DNA of 64,000 nt from Pseudomonadota bacterium (GCA_021816775.1 JAKAXA010000013.1:1-64000), one strand, 5' to 3'. Positions 26,526 through 36,307 are shown, counted from the first letter of the stretch. The notes: a model not told the origin generated them from the letters alone. Numbers and translations are program-made.

Positions 26526-27344
26526 ATGGAACCGCTCGCGCTTCCAGAGCTGACGAGTCACACGCCCGGACACACAGATTCCGAGCGACGCCTGCGCTCG
26601 CGCGAACGGCCGTCGCCCGAGCGTTTTGCGCCATTGTGGCTGCGCGCGAGCCTGGTTCTCGCCACACTCGGCATACTGTGGCTCCTTTATCCCAGGTACT
26701 ACATTGAGAATAGCCTGCGCCGGCAGTCCGCACCGAATTCCGCGACGCTCGTCTATTTGCGGCTGATCGTGCTGGCGCAGCCGGCGGTCACGGAAACGCG
26801 TGTCCTTCTGGCAAAACAGGCCCTTGCCGCCGGCAATGTCGCACTGGCGCGCTATGCCCTCGCGCCGTGGGCAAAGCGTGGTCTTGAGGCGGTCCCACTG
26901 AAGATCGCCTTGCTGCGGCTGCGCCTGTTGCGCGTCGAACTCTACGCGCAGCGGCCGGCTTCCATGCGTCGTGCCGAGCTGACAGAGGTCTACACCCGCG
27001 CGCTCCTGCTGCTCGCGCCACGGATGGGAGCTTCTGAGCTCCTGAGACATGCCGGTGCCGTTGCCGCTCTAGGACAGTACCGAGTGGCGGCGCGTCTCTA
27101 CCGGCAAGTCATGGCGACGACCGGCGATCCAGCAGTGCGCCTCAAGGCCTTCTACGGTGGTATTGCGGCGCTGCGCGCCGCGGCACAGCCCTTCGACGCC
27201 CTCGCCTTTGCGCGCAGTGAGTTGGCCGCTGTGCCACCCAGCACCGGGCTTTGGAGGGAAATGACGCGGCTTGCGCTGATGGCGGATGCCCCCATGCTCG
27301 CTGCGAGCTATGCACGTCGGCTCATTGGGCTTGAGCCGCCATGA
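26526..27344 (+). CDS. pelB: PelB N-terminal part: membrane-anchored TPR protein
   Basis: A 272-residue protein with one transmembrane helix ('LWLRASLVLATLGILWLLYPRYYI', about residues 37-60) and helical repeats after it ('TETRVLLAKQALAAGNVALARYAL', 'ELLRHAGAVAALGQYRVAARLYRQV'). In canonical Pel systems PelB is one protein of about 1190 residues: an inner-membrane helix, TPRs, and a C-terminal outer-membrane barrel. Here this ORF supplies the membrane-anchored first TPR segment and overlaps the next ORF by 4 bp (ATGA). Combined length is about 1221 residues, so I read it as a split PelB. It starts 3 bp after pelA. Confidence 0.7.
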   Translation: MEPLALPELTSHTPGHTDSERRLRSRERPSPERFAPLWLRASLVLATLGILWLLYPRYYIENSLRRQSAPNSATLVYLRLIVLAQPAVTETRVLLAKQALAAGNVALARYALAPWAKRGLEAVPLKIALLRLRLLRVELYAQRPASMRRAELTEVYTRALLLLAPRMGASELLRHAGAVAALGQYRVAARLYRQVMATTGDPAVRLKAFYGGIAALRAAAQPFDALAFARSELAAVPPSTGLWREMTRLALMADAPMLAASYARRLIGLEPP

Positions 27345-30190
27345 GCGCACCGCGCACACAACCGTCCCGGAGGCTGCGCCTGTATGCGACACTGGCGCTC
27401 CTGGCGATCGGTCATTTCTCCGATCCTGCCTCTGCCGCCCCCCCGCCTGAGCGGCCCACCCGCTCCTTCCGGACTCGGGACTGGGATCTCGCCTGGCAGG
27501 CGTTCGTCGGCGCCGGCGAGGTCAACGATGCTTACGCGTTGTCGCAACGTGCCGTGCAGGCACGGCCGCACTCGCGTCTGTGGCTCGCTCGTCTGGCCCA
27601 GGCCGCCCGCTGGAGCAACCATCCGCAGGCTGCGCTCGCGGCGCTGTGTAGCCTGGCACTCGACCTGCATCAGACACACTACCTGCAACCGGCCCTCGAT
27701 CTTGCCATTGGTTTGGGCAAGGAGCACCGTGCCATCATCCTGTTGCGGGAACTCATCGACTTGCACCGCGCGACGGCAGCGCAGCGGCAGATGCTGAGCA
27801 GCCTCTATCTGGATGTCGGCGAGCCGGAACGGGCAATCCGCGAGCTGCAGCGGGAATTCGCCCGCCATCGCGTTCCTGCGCTGCTGTGGGAGCAGGCGGT
27901 GATCTACCACACGCTGGGCGATCCTGAGCGCGAGCTCGCAACCTTGCAGCGATACCGCAAGATCTTCGGATCAGGTCCGAAGGTCATGCTCGCCATCGCC
28001 ACGCGTGAGTACCTGCAGAACCGGTTGCCGAGCGCGTTGCATGCTCTGCTGGCCGCCGAACACCACGCCCGGCCGTCCGATAGGACCTATTGGCAGACGT
28101 TGAGCGCGCTCGCGTGGGAGCTCGGGCACTACCGAGTTGCGGCTCGCGCCGCGAACGTGCTGATTGGCACGGGTCACGCCGATTCGACCGCCTTTCTACG
28201 TGCCGTCTACGCGACGCAGTACCGCCATCCCAGACGAGCGTTCGCTATCGCCGAACGTGGTTGGAAGCAGACGCACGAGCGCGCCCTGTTTCTGTCCCTG
28301 CTCGGCATCGCCTCTTCACTGCATCCACCGACACCTTGGCTCGCTCGTGCTTTCGCGCTGCTCGGACCGGGACAGGCGGCGGCCCTTGCCGATGCGCCTT
28401 TTTATTGGACCAGCCTTGCCCAGTTGCGCTCCGGCGAGGGACGCGATCGCGCGGCACTTGCGGCGTACCGTCACGCTCTGCGCGAGAGCCCGGGAGACAA
28501 CAGCCTGCTGGCCGACTATCTGTGGCTGCTGATCGACCAACGCGACCTGAGGTCGCTTGCGCCGATGCTGCATCGCCTCGCCCGCCGAGCCGGCAAAGCG
28601 CCTGTCTTGTGGCCTCCCCTAGCCGCCGCCTACACCGCCGTCCACCGCCCCGAGCGTGCGCTGCCCTGGCTACAGGTCCAATGGGCCGCCCGCAAGAACG
28701 ATCCGCTGTGGCTGATCGGCTATGCCGATACGCTGCAGCAGGCGGATCGCTCCGAGGCCGCCTGGCGGCTACGCCGGCGGGCCTACGATCTGCTCATGCG
28801 CCGTATCACCCCGCCGCCCGATGCGGCGCAGCTCGAGCGGCGCGACATTGCACTGACGCGGCTCGCCGTCACGCTCTTTCCCGGCGATCCGGCGCGCCGT
28901 CTCATCGAGGGGCTCGCGCGCCATCCTGGTCAGCGGCAAGCCCGTCTCGCCGTGCTGTCCGGGATGCAGGTCGAGCAGGACTATGCCCTGGCACGCTGGT
29001 GGCGTCAGCGAGCCTTTCTGCACCGTGCCCCGCCGCCTTGGGCGCAGCTCGCCCAAGCCATGGCGCAAAACGACGGCGCGGCGATTGCCTCGCTGCTCGA
29101 GCGCCAGCGATCGCGTCTGCCGAGTCGGGACCAGGTCGCCGCGGCAACGGCTCTGGGATGGAATGCGCTGGGCGTCAGTCTCACGTATCGCGGGCTCGAG
29201 CGGGATCCGGGTGACGCCAGTCTGCATCGGGAATTTGAGGAGCTGGCCCTACCCCGGGCCGATAGTCTCGGCGCCGCGGCGGTCGCGACCGAAACAAGCG
29301 GCCTGCTCGACGAGGGTGTCAAGCTGCAGGCAAGCCATTGGCTCTCGAGGCGCAACGGACTTGACATTCGCATCGGCACCATTCAACAGCGCACCGTCGA
29401 CACCGCGCAGTTGCGCAGTCCCCCGTCCCTCAGCAGCTCCGCTGTGCTCACGTGGCGCCACGTCACAGCATTCGGTCGGCTCACATTCAACCTCGGCGCA
29501 GGCAGAGACCTCGCGACATGGCTGCGTGAGGGCGTACTGTGGCACAAGCGCTTGAGCGACGGTCTGCGCACTTCCCTCGGAGCTGTCGCCGGTGCTCAGC
29601 CGCTCGACACCGCGGCGCTCAGCGTCGCGGGGCTGGAAGATCGCCTTCAAGCCGCAGTGAGCAAGCAGATGACACCCCGCGTAGGCTTGCAGCTGCAGCT
29701 GCAGGCGGGCCGGCTTCGGGCGCAGGGCGGCGGTGCACTGGGTTCGGTGCAACGCTTCTCACTTGCCGCCAACTACCAGCTGTGGTTCTCGCCTCCGGAC
29801 TTCGCCCTGGATGCCTCGGTGAGCGGCGCGCACTATTCGCGCGCTGTGCACCTGCCCGCACAGTTGCAGTCCCTCGTGCCGAGGCAGGAGACGCCGAGTG
29901 TCGATTTCTTCGTTCCCGCAAGCTTCGTGCAAGCCTGCGGCGGCGGTCACTTCAATATGCGGTACGCCACCATCTTCACCTCGCAGGTTCGCCCGTTCGC
30001 GAGCGCGGACCTGTGTGCCAACACCGTCAGTGGTCAGGGCTATGACCTGACCGCCGGCATCGCCATGCCCGTGTTCGGCGCGGACCATCTGTCCCTGAGC
30101 CTGAATCTAGAAAACAACGTGGGCACGCACAGCGGACGCACGGCGGGTGTCATGCTGCGCTACCGCCACTACTTCACTCCACTGCAATGA
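27341..30190 (+). CDS. pelB: PelB C-terminal part: TPR and outer-membrane porin
   Basis: A 949-residue protein with its own signal peptide ('RLRLYATLALLAIGHFSDPASA'). It has a long TPR superhelix (about residues 45-620; for example 'LDVGEPERAIRELQREFARHRVPALLWEQAVIYHTLGDPERELATL') and a C-terminal region of amphipathic beta strands (about 650-949) ending 'VMLRYRHYFTPLQ', as expected of an outer-membrane barrel. It would guide Pel through the periplasm, bind PelA through the TPRs and export the polymer. The presence of its own signal peptide argues that the split from the preceding ORF is functional rather than a frameshift. Confidence 0.85.
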   Translation: MSAPRTQPSRRLRLYATLALLAIGHFSDPASAAPPPERPTRSFRTRDWDLAWQAFVGAGEVNDAYALSQRAVQARPHSRLWLARLAQAARWSNHPQAALAALCSLALDLHQTHYLQPALDLAIGLGKEHRAIILLRELIDLHRATAAQRQMLSSLYLDVGEPERAIRELQREFARHRVPALLWEQAVIYHTLGDPERELATLQRYRKIFGSGPKVMLAIATREYLQNRLPSALHALLAAEHHARPSDRTYWQTLSALAWELGHYRVAARAANVLIGTGHADSTAFLRAVYATQYRHPRRAFAIAERGWKQTHERALFLSLLGIASSLHPPTPWLARAFALLGPGQAAALADAPFYWTSLAQLRSGEGRDRAALAAYRHALRESPGDNSLLADYLWLLIDQRDLRSLAPMLHRLARRAGKAPVLWPPLAAAYTAVHRPERALPWLQVQWAARKNDPLWLIGYADTLQQADRSEAAWRLRRRAYDLLMRRITPPPDAAQLERRDIALTRLAVTLFPGDPARRLIEGLARHPGQRQARLAVLSGMQVEQDYALARWWRQRAFLHRAPPPWAQLAQAMAQNDGAAIASLLERQRSRLPSRDQVAAATALGWNALGVSLTYRGLERDPGDASLHREFEELALPRADSLGAAAVATETSGLLDEGVKLQASHWLSRRNGLDIRIGTIQQRTVDTAQLRSPPSLSSSAVLTWRHVTAFGRLTFNLGAGRDLATWLREGVLWHKRLSDGLRTSLGAVAGAQPLDTAALSVAGLEDRLQAAVSKQMTPRVGLQLQLQAGRLRAQGGGALGSVQRFSLAANYQLWFSPPDFALDASVSGAHYSRAVHLPAQLQSLVPRQETPSVDFFVPASFVQACGGGHFNMRYATIFTSQVRPFASADLCANTVSGQGYDLTAGIAMPVFGADHLSLSLNLENNVGTHSGRTAGVMLRYRHYFTPLQ

Positions 30191-30202
30191 ACGAGCCGCG
30201 CC

Positions 30203-30742
30203 ATGAGAATCTCAGCCAAATCGACAACCTGGATCTTCTTGATGTTTGCCGCAGCTGGCATCTCCGGCTGTGCAACCGTTCAGATCAACACCTCGGCCTC
30301 GCCGCACCCGGATAGGCAGGCCGCGTGGTGCGTGCTGACGCCGATCAACAACACATCGACGCCTTATGCCGGCGGACGTGTCCAGCAACAGCTGGCGGCG
30401 TTGCTTGGTGCGCGTGGCCTGAGCCACGTCCTGGTCGCGCCAGCCCCGGGCGGCGGCGGTCCGCTGCCCGTCGGCGAGGGTGCAAAGGATCAGAAACAGC
30501 AGCTCGCTTGGGCGCGTCACCACGGCGCGCGCTACGTGCTGCTCGGCAGCGTCGATGAGTGGCACTACAAGATTGGCCTGGACGGTCAACCGGCGGTCGG
30601 GTTCACACTGCGGCTGATGGACCTGCGCTCCGGCCAGACTCTCTGGAGCGGTGCGGCCTCGGCGAGCGGCGGCAGCCGCGAGGGGCTCGCGGTGCTCTCG
30701 GAACGGACGCTCGCCGGACTCCTGAAGCGTTTGCTGCGCTGA
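30203..30742 (+). CDS. pelC: PelC outer-membrane lipoprotein
   Basis: A 179-residue lipoprotein: signal sequence 'TTWIFLMFAAAGISGCATV' with lipobox ISGC, then a compact alpha/beta domain ('AAWCVLTPINNTSTPYAGGRVQQQLAALLGARGL', 'GARYVLLGSVDEWHYKIGLDGQPAVGFTLRLMDL'). PelC subunits form a ring at the inner face of the outer membrane around the PelB porin and help funnel the cationic polymer. It lies 12 bp after pelB and its length matches the family (about 172). Confidence 0.88.
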   Translation: MRISAKSTTWIFLMFAAAGISGCATVQINTSASPHPDRQAAWCVLTPINNTSTPYAGGRVQQQLAALLGARGLSHVLVAPAPGGGGPLPVGEGAKDQKQQLAWARHHGARYVLLGSVDEWHYKIGLDGQPAVGFTLRLMDLRSGQTLWSGAASASGGSREGLAVLSERTLAGLLKRLLR

Positions 30743-30761
30743 TCCGCAGGTGACGCCGAGC

Positions 30762-32084
30762 ATGGATAAGAGCACCGAACGTCGTTACGGCAACCTGGTC
30801 TGGGCGGAAGTCGCGCTGCTGCCGCTCGCAGGCCTGGCGCTAGCCGTGTGGCTTTTTTCCACCACCCCGTTCACCGTCTCGGCATTTCCGTGGCTCTGGC
30901 TGATCCCGCTCTTTCTTGGGCTGCGCTACGGCCTCTCCCCGGCCGCATTGTCCACCTTGATCCTGGCGGTGGCCGGCATCGCCGCACATCGACTCGGCAT
31001 CAGCGGCCAGGCGCCGCCGCTCATCCAGATGGCCGGGGGAGCGCTCGCGGCGCTCGGCGCGGGCCAATACCGCTCGCGCTGGCACGAGCAGCTGCGGGCA
31101 GGACAGGCGCGCACAGATTACACGGAGCAGCGGCTGGAATCCTTGACCCGCGCATTCTTCATCACCCGTCTGTCCCACGACCGGCTCGAAGAGGCTCTCA
31201 TCGCCCAACCCGTGACGTTGCGCGGTGCGCTGGAAGCGCTGCGCGAGCTCGGCACGCAGTTGCACGCCGGCATCTCCGCTGCGGGCGCCGAGGCGCTGCT
31301 GCAGCTGCTGGCGCAATATTGCCGGTTCGAGACTGCTGCGCTGCACCTGTACCGAAACGGCAGGCTCGCCGAAGCCCCGCTCGCGGCGCTTGGCCCACCC
31401 GCCACACTGGCGCGCACCGATCCTCTGCTCAAGTACGCCCTCGAGCACGAGCAGACCGCCTATCACAGTGTCGACCAACTCGTTGAGCTCGAGCAGGGCG
31501 GCAGTTACCGCGCAGTCTTCCCGTTGATCGACTCCGCCGGTGAGAAGCTCGGCGTGCTTGTGGTGCGCGATCTTCCGCTGCTTGCTCTCGTGGAGGAGAA
31601 TCTCACCGCGGCCTCGGCCATGCTGCAGTACTTCGCCGACGAAAGCTGGGCGGCCGCGCAGACAGCCGACCTGCGCGCACGCATTCCGTACTGTCCGCCT
31701 GCGTTCGCGCACGAATTGATCAAGCTGCAGCGCCTGCACGATCGCAGCGGCGTGCATTCCACGCTCGTGGTGGTGCGCGCCAGCACCGATGATGCACTGC
31801 CATCGGCGCTCCATGCGCTCTACGACGCGCGCCGCGGCCTGGACCTCTATTGGCGCGAACCTTTCGGCCCGATGGTGGCCGGCCTGCTCATCCTGCTGCC
31901 GCTCGCCGGACCCGCGACTACGCGCGGCTTTCTCGAGCGCATCGACGGTATCCTGCGGGCCCACCGAATGGAAGGAGGACTCGAGGCCGCTGGATTCAGC
32001 GTCGCGCAAGTGCCTGTCGATCATCGTGTGCCGCTCGCGCTCTTGCGTGAATGCGGTATCGAGGTCGACCAGCCTTCATCATAG
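30762..32084 (+). CDS. pelD: PelD c-di-GMP receptor
   Basis: A 440-residue inner-membrane protein: four N-terminal hydrophobic segments (about residues 10-95), a short coiled linker, a GAF domain (about 145-300) and a degenerate GGDEF domain. The inhibitory-site motif 'RGLD' (Arg358-Asp361 in 'DARRGLDLYW') corresponds to the RxxD that binds c-di-GMP in Pseudomonas PelD. There is no GGDEF active-site sequence, so it should sense rather than make c-di-GMP and switch on polymer synthesis by PelF. The ATG at 30762 is preferred to the GTG at 30750. Confidence 0.9.
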   Translation: MDKSTERRYGNLVWAEVALLPLAGLALAVWLFSTTPFTVSAFPWLWLIPLFLGLRYGLSPAALSTLILAVAGIAAHRLGISGQAPPLIQMAGGALAALGAGQYRSRWHEQLRAGQARTDYTEQRLESLTRAFFITRLSHDRLEEALIAQPVTLRGALEALRELGTQLHAGISAAGAEALLQLLAQYCRFETAALHLYRNGRLAEAPLAALGPPATLARTDPLLKYALEHEQTAYHSVDQLVELEQGGSYRAVFPLIDSAGEKLGVLVVRDLPLLALVEENLTAASAMLQYFADESWAAAQTADLRARIPYCPPAFAHELIKLQRLHDRSGVHSTLVVVRASTDDALPSALHALYDARRGLDLYWREPFGPMVAGLLILLPLAGPATTRGFLERIDGILRAHRMEGGLEAAGFSVAQVPVDHRVPLALLRECGIEVDQPSS

Positions 32085-32094
32085 GGATCGTGCG

Positions 32095-33093
32095 ATGAGC
32101 CCAGTGTTCATGATGCACCTCAGCCGCTGGTTAGAGCCGGCCTCGATGTCCGCGGCGGGTTATCTTGTATTTGCGTTGCTGGTCGCCAACGTTGTGCTCA
32201 GCACGCTCTGTGCAGTGCTGATGCACGGCGTGCTGCCACGCCGCCTGCGCAAGCGCAGGCTGCCCAGCGTGCTCACGCTCATTGCCCTAGGCAGCGTCCT
32301 GCCGCTGCTCGGCCCGCTTCTGGTTCTGCTCATCGGCCTCGTATACCCGCATTTGGAACAAGGCTCGCACCACCCGCCCCCGAAGCTCGTGCGCCAGCCG
32401 ACGTACACGACCGAAGTACGCGGCCACGTCAGCCACTTCGGCGCTGGTGGAGCACTCGCCCGCCTGCGCACCGCAACGCCCTACAGTCAGTTTGGCTCGC
32501 GCGCTCTGCTTGCCATAGCAACCCGCCGCAGCCGCGATACCACCGCCCTGCTCCGCGGAGCGTTGAGCCATCCCGATGAGACGCTCCGCCTGCTCGCGCA
32601 CAATCTGCTGGCACGCCGGGAGGAAACCATCGTCGCGCAGATGAGCCGTCTCGAAACGCACCGTCGCGCACACGGTCTCGGCAGCGCGCAAAGCACCTTG
32701 GATCTCGCCGAGCTCCATCTTGAGTTCGTCTATCTTGGCATCGCCAGCGGCGGCCTGCGGCAGATGCACCTCGACGCCGCGCAACAGCTCATCGCTGCAA
32801 TCGGCGAACCGGCCGTGGACGCCGCCTGGCGTAATCGCCTACTGCTTACGCGCGCGCGGCTCAATCAGCAGCGCGAATCCGAAGCGCACGAGTCAGATGT
32901 GGCGCGCGACTACGAACTGGCACGCGAGGCGGGCGCCGCCCCAGCGCGTGCACTGCCGTGGTTGCTCGAGCGCGCATGGCGAGCACGCAATTACTCGCGC
33001 CTGCGAGACCTGCTCGAGCGCAACCCGTTGTATCGGCACATTCCGCTCATCGGGCCGGTGGCACGGCTGTGGGGGCTTGCGATCGATGCCTGA
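32095..33093 (+). CDS. pelE: PelE inner-membrane protein
   Basis: A 332-residue protein with two N-terminal membrane segments ('GYLVFALLVANVVLSTLCAVLM' and 'LTLIALGSVLPLLGPLLVLLIGLVYP') and a cytoplasmic helical-repeat region ('DTTALLRGALSHPDETLRLLAHNLLARREE', 'ARALPWLLERAWRARNYSRLRDLLERNP'). PelE joins PelD, PelF and PelG in the Pel synthase complex. The ATG at 32095, 10 bp after pelD, is chosen; the longer ORF in the track overlaps pelD antifunctionally. Length equals the family norm (about 329). The end overlaps pelF by 8 bp. Confidence 0.88.
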   Translation: MSPVFMMHLSRWLEPASMSAAGYLVFALLVANVVLSTLCAVLMHGVLPRRLRKRRLPSVLTLIALGSVLPLLGPLLVLLIGLVYPHLEQGSHHPPPKLVRQPTYTTEVRGHVSHFGAGGALARLRTATPYSQFGSRALLAIATRRSRDTTALLRGALSHPDETLRLLAHNLLARREETIVAQMSRLETHRRAHGLGSAQSTLDLAELHLEFVYLGIASGGLRQMHLDAAQQLIAAIGEPAVDAAWRNRLLLTRARLNQQRESEAHESDVARDYELAREAGAAPARALPWLLERAWRARNYSRLRDLLERNPLYRHIPLIGPVARLWGLAIDA

Positions 33094-34594
33094 CACTCAC
33101 ACGACCGAATGCGACATCGCATTGCTGCTCGAAGGGACCTATCCGTACGTCAAGGGCGGCGTATCGAGCTGGGTCCATCAGCTGGTCACGCAGCTGCCAA
33201 ACTGGCGCTTCGCGGCCGTCTTCCTCGGCTCGCAGGCCAAGGACTACGGCGGCGTGCAATACCGATTGCCGGACAATGTCACGGCACTGCAGAGGCTCTA
33301 CCTGTTCGAGGAACGCGAACACCGGCGGGTCAAACCACCCCGTCTGCCGGCGGATACGACGGCCCTCTATGCCCGCCTGCACGATTCGTTGCGCGCGGGC
33401 AAAGCCGAGGTTCTCGACTTCAGCGCTCATCTCGCAGCCGGCGATCCGCTCAACGAGGACGCGTTCCTCTATGGGGAGCCGGCGTGGCACTACATCACCG
33501 CCGCCTATGAGGCCAACGCCACGGAGCCGTCATTCCTCGACTACTTCTGGACCGTGCGCAATTTGCATCGCCCCATCTGGGCGCTGGCCCGCGCGGCGCG
33601 CGAACTGCCGCGGGCACGGCTGTTTCTCAGCCCCTCGACCGGTTACGCCGGGCTGCTGGGCGTGCTCGGCGCGCAGGCCCAGCGACGCCCCTTCGTGCTG
33701 ATGGAACACGGCATCTACACCAAGGAGCGGCGCGTCGATCTGATGAACGCCGATTGGATCAACGACGCACGCAGCCCGCTGCAGTATGACCCGACGGAAG
33801 TCAGTCATCTGCGCGAGATGTGGATCCGCTTTTTCGAAACCCTTGGCGGCATGGCCTACCGCCGCGCCGATCCCATCATCAGCCTGTTCGAAACCGCTCG
33901 CCAGCAGCAGATCCACGACGGCGCGGACCCCGCGCGCACTCGAATCATCCCCAACGGCGTGGACGTCGAGCGCCTCGCCCGCCTGCGCCGCCCGAGCGGC
34001 ACCGCGCCGCCGCCGGTCATTTGTCTGCTCGGCCGAGTCGTGCGGATCAAGGACATCAAGACCTTCATCCGCGCCGCTCATGCCTTGCGACAACGGCTGC
34101 CCGACGCACAGGCCTGGATCGTCGGCCCTGAAGACGAGGATCTAGAGTACAGCCGCGAATGCCACGAGCTCGCGCAGGCCTTGGGACTGGGGGAGTCACT
34201 GCGTTTCTTCGGCTTCAGGCGCATCGAGGAGATCCTGCCCGAGGTCGGCGTGCTCGTCCTGAGCTCGATCAGCGAAGGGCTGCCCCTAGCGATCCTAGAA
34301 GGATTTGCCGCCGGCCTGCCCTGCGTGACCACCGACGTCGGCGCATGCTCGGAACTGGTGTATGGCCGTGGCGATGATGACCGCAGCCTGGGTGCTGCCG
34401 GCTCCGTGGTCGGCCTTGCCAACCACGAGGCGCTGGCCGACGCCTGCGCCGCGCTGCTGTCGGACCGCATCGCCTACGGTCGGGCCGCGCAGACCGCGAT
34501 CCGGCGGGTGGAAGCCTATTACGACCAGCGGCAGATGATCGATGCCTTCGATCGACTGTTCGCCGAGCGGGTTGGCGACGAGGGCTCACTCTGA
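33086..34594 (+). CDS. pelF: PelF glycosyltransferase
   Basis: A 502-residue cytosolic GT4-type glycosyltransferase that builds the Pel chain from nucleotide sugar. It starts 'DIALLLEGTYPYVKGGVSSWVHQLV', the family signature. The acceptor domain contains 'LMEHGIYTKERRVDL'; the nucleotide-binding half has 'IPNGVDVERLARL', 'LLGRVVRIKDIKTFI', the E(x7)E-like 'SSISEGLPLAILEGFAAG', and 'VTTDVGACSELVYG'. The ATG at 33086 overlaps the end of pelE, and its stop overlaps pelG by one base (TGATG), indicating tight coupling. No membrane segment is present, consistent with recruitment by PelD. Confidence 0.93.
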   Translation: MPDTHTTECDIALLLEGTYPYVKGGVSSWVHQLVTQLPNWRFAAVFLGSQAKDYGGVQYRLPDNVTALQRLYLFEEREHRRVKPPRLPADTTALYARLHDSLRAGKAEVLDFSAHLAAGDPLNEDAFLYGEPAWHYITAAYEANATEPSFLDYFWTVRNLHRPIWALARAARELPRARLFLSPSTGYAGLLGVLGAQAQRRPFVLMEHGIYTKERRVDLMNADWINDARSPLQYDPTEVSHLREMWIRFFETLGGMAYRRADPIISLFETARQQQIHDGADPARTRIIPNGVDVERLARLRRPSGTAPPPVICLLGRVVRIKDIKTFIRAAHALRQRLPDAQAWIVGPEDEDLEYSRECHELAQALGLGESLRFFGFRRIEEILPEVGVLVLSSISEGLPLAILEGFAAGLPCVTTDVGACSELVYGRGDDDRSLGAAGSVVGLANHEALADACAALLSDRIAYGRAAQTAIRRVEAYYDQRQMIDAFDRLFAERVGDEGSL

Positions 34595-35970
34595 TGGCCG
34601 GCATCGGCTTCGAACTGCGCCGCTTGAGCCGCAGCAAGAGCTATCTGGGTCTGCTGCGCGCCTACCTTTACGCTGGCGTCATCGGATCGGGACCGTGGGT
34701 GCTGTCGATCCTGGCGATCCTGATACTCGGGGTGATGAGTCTCGGCGTCGTGCTGCCGGCCAGCAAGATCACCGACTTCGAGACCAGCGTGACCTGGCTG
34801 ATCGCCCTCAGCCTCATCTACTCCGGGGGCACGCAACTGCTCTACACGCGTTACGTCGCCGACCGGCTGTTCGAAGGCCAGTCCGCACGGGTGTTACCGA
34901 ACCTGCTCGGCATCCTGGTGATCACCGGACTGCCGTTGCTGCTCGTCTCGGTGCCACTCGCGCTGTGGCTGCTTCCGGATTCGAGCCCGGCGTACCGCAT
35001 GCTGATGATCGTTAGCCTTAACCTACTCAACACGGTGTGGGTGCTCACGGTCCTCCTTTCCGGTCTGAAGCAGTACCGATCGCTGCTGGTGCTTTACTTC
35101 CTCGGCTACGGCGGCTCGGTCGCATTGGGGTTCGCGCTCGGCAAAGCAGGGCTCGGCATGGAGGGCCTATTGCTCGGTTTCGCCTGCGGCCAGGCGGTCA
35201 TCATCACCGGCTCGCTCGCCCTGGTGTGGCGAGAGTACCCGCCCTCAGGGCTGATCGAATTCGATTTCCTGCGCGCCGGCCGAGTGCATCTGTGGCTGCT
35301 GCCGATCGGCCTGCTCTTCAACGCCGGCATCTGGGCCGACAAGTTCCTATTCTGGCTCTCCTCGGGCACCGGTCAGCGCGTCATCGGTGATCTGCACGCA
35401 TCGGCGGTCTACGACACGCCGATCTTTCTCGCCTATTTCACGCTGATTCCCGGCATGGCCGTATTCCTGCTGCGCATGGAAGTCGATTTCGTGCGCGCCT
35501 ACGACCGCTACTACAGCGCAGTGCGCGAGGGGGGAGCGCTGAGCGCCATTCGTGCCTACCGCGAGGAGATGGTCCTCACCGCCCGCGAGGGCATCTACGA
35601 CATCATCAAGATTCAAGGCTTCACACTGCTCGTGCTCAGCGCGCTCGGTCCGTCGCTGCTTGCGTTCTTCCGCATTCCGACCCTGTATTTCCCTCTGCTC
35701 GCCATTGATTCGGTGGGTGTCGGACTGCAATTGCTGGTCATGGCCGGGCTGAACATCCTGTTCTATCTCGACCGCCTGCGGATCGCCGCTGCCGTCAGCG
35801 CCACGATGCTGCTCGCCAATCTCGCCTTCAGTTACCTGAGCCTGATGTTAGGTCCGTTCTTCTATGGATACGGCTTCGTCCTGGCCATGCTATTGACCAG
35901 TCTGTTCGTTCTCACCGTCACCGACGGCGCGCTGCACAAGTTGAACTACACCACGTTCATGCTCGGCTGA
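34594..35970 (+). CDS. pelG: PelG polysaccharide transporter
   Basis: A 458-residue protein with about 12 transmembrane helices, related to Wzx-type flippases. It starts 'MAGIGFELRRLSRSKSYLGLLRAYLYAGVIGSGPW', the conserved PelG N-terminus, and contains 'FNAGIWADKFLFWLSSGTGQ' and 'RMEVDFVRAYDRYYSAVREG'. It would move the growing polymer across the inner membrane together with PelD, PelE and PelF. It is the last gene of the operon; no clear rho-independent terminator follows. Confidence 0.92.
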   Translation: MAGIGFELRRLSRSKSYLGLLRAYLYAGVIGSGPWVLSILAILILGVMSLGVVLPASKITDFETSVTWLIALSLIYSGGTQLLYTRYVADRLFEGQSARVLPNLLGILVITGLPLLLVSVPLALWLLPDSSPAYRMLMIVSLNLLNTVWVLTVLLSGLKQYRSLLVLYFLGYGGSVALGFALGKAGLGMEGLLLGFACGQAVIITGSLALVWREYPPSGLIEFDFLRAGRVHLWLLPIGLLFNAGIWADKFLFWLSSGTGQRVIGDLHASAVYDTPIFLAYFTLIPGMAVFLLRMEVDFVRAYDRYYSAVREGGALSAIRAYREEMVLTAREGIYDIIKIQGFTLLVLSALGPSLLAFFRIPTLYFPLLAIDSVGVGLQLLVMAGLNILFYLDRLRIAAAVSATMLLANLAFSYLSLMLGPFFYGYGFVLAMLLTSLFVLTVTDGALHKLNYTTFMLG

Positions 35971-36307
35971 TCGCGCCACCCCCGAGGCTCGCCGGCTTTA
36001 GCCTACAGGCCTCATGCCACGCCCACCGCGGGCATGTACACGAGCCATGCGGTCTTCAGGTCAGCGGCCGATCGTACGCCCCGGCGCGTGCCTCTTGAGC
36101 GGTGTGCCACGGGTTCTCATGCGGAAATCCGCAGCCGCACGCCACGTTGATGCACCCAGACGGATGCGCAGTCTTCCGATCGGCGTTGTGGAGTTGATTC
36201 TGATACCCAGCCGCGCAGACGCTTGACTTTCGGCGGTCCGGGCGGAGCGATCTCGGGTGCGCGATCATGCCGCCGGACCAGGGCATTCCCCGAAAGAATG
36301 CCACGGT
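35971..36307. other. intergenic, nothing recognised
   Basis: About 340 bp between convergent pelG and the SRAP gene. Short ORFs on both strands show no recognisable sequence, and I see no terminator-like hairpin with a T tract. Confidence 0.4.

Noticed and set aside
27300-27360. PelB split as a frameshift artefact
   Set aside because: The second ORF begins with a proper signal peptide and the first ends cleanly with a 4-bp ATGA overlap; shifting the frame does not join them into a better sequence.
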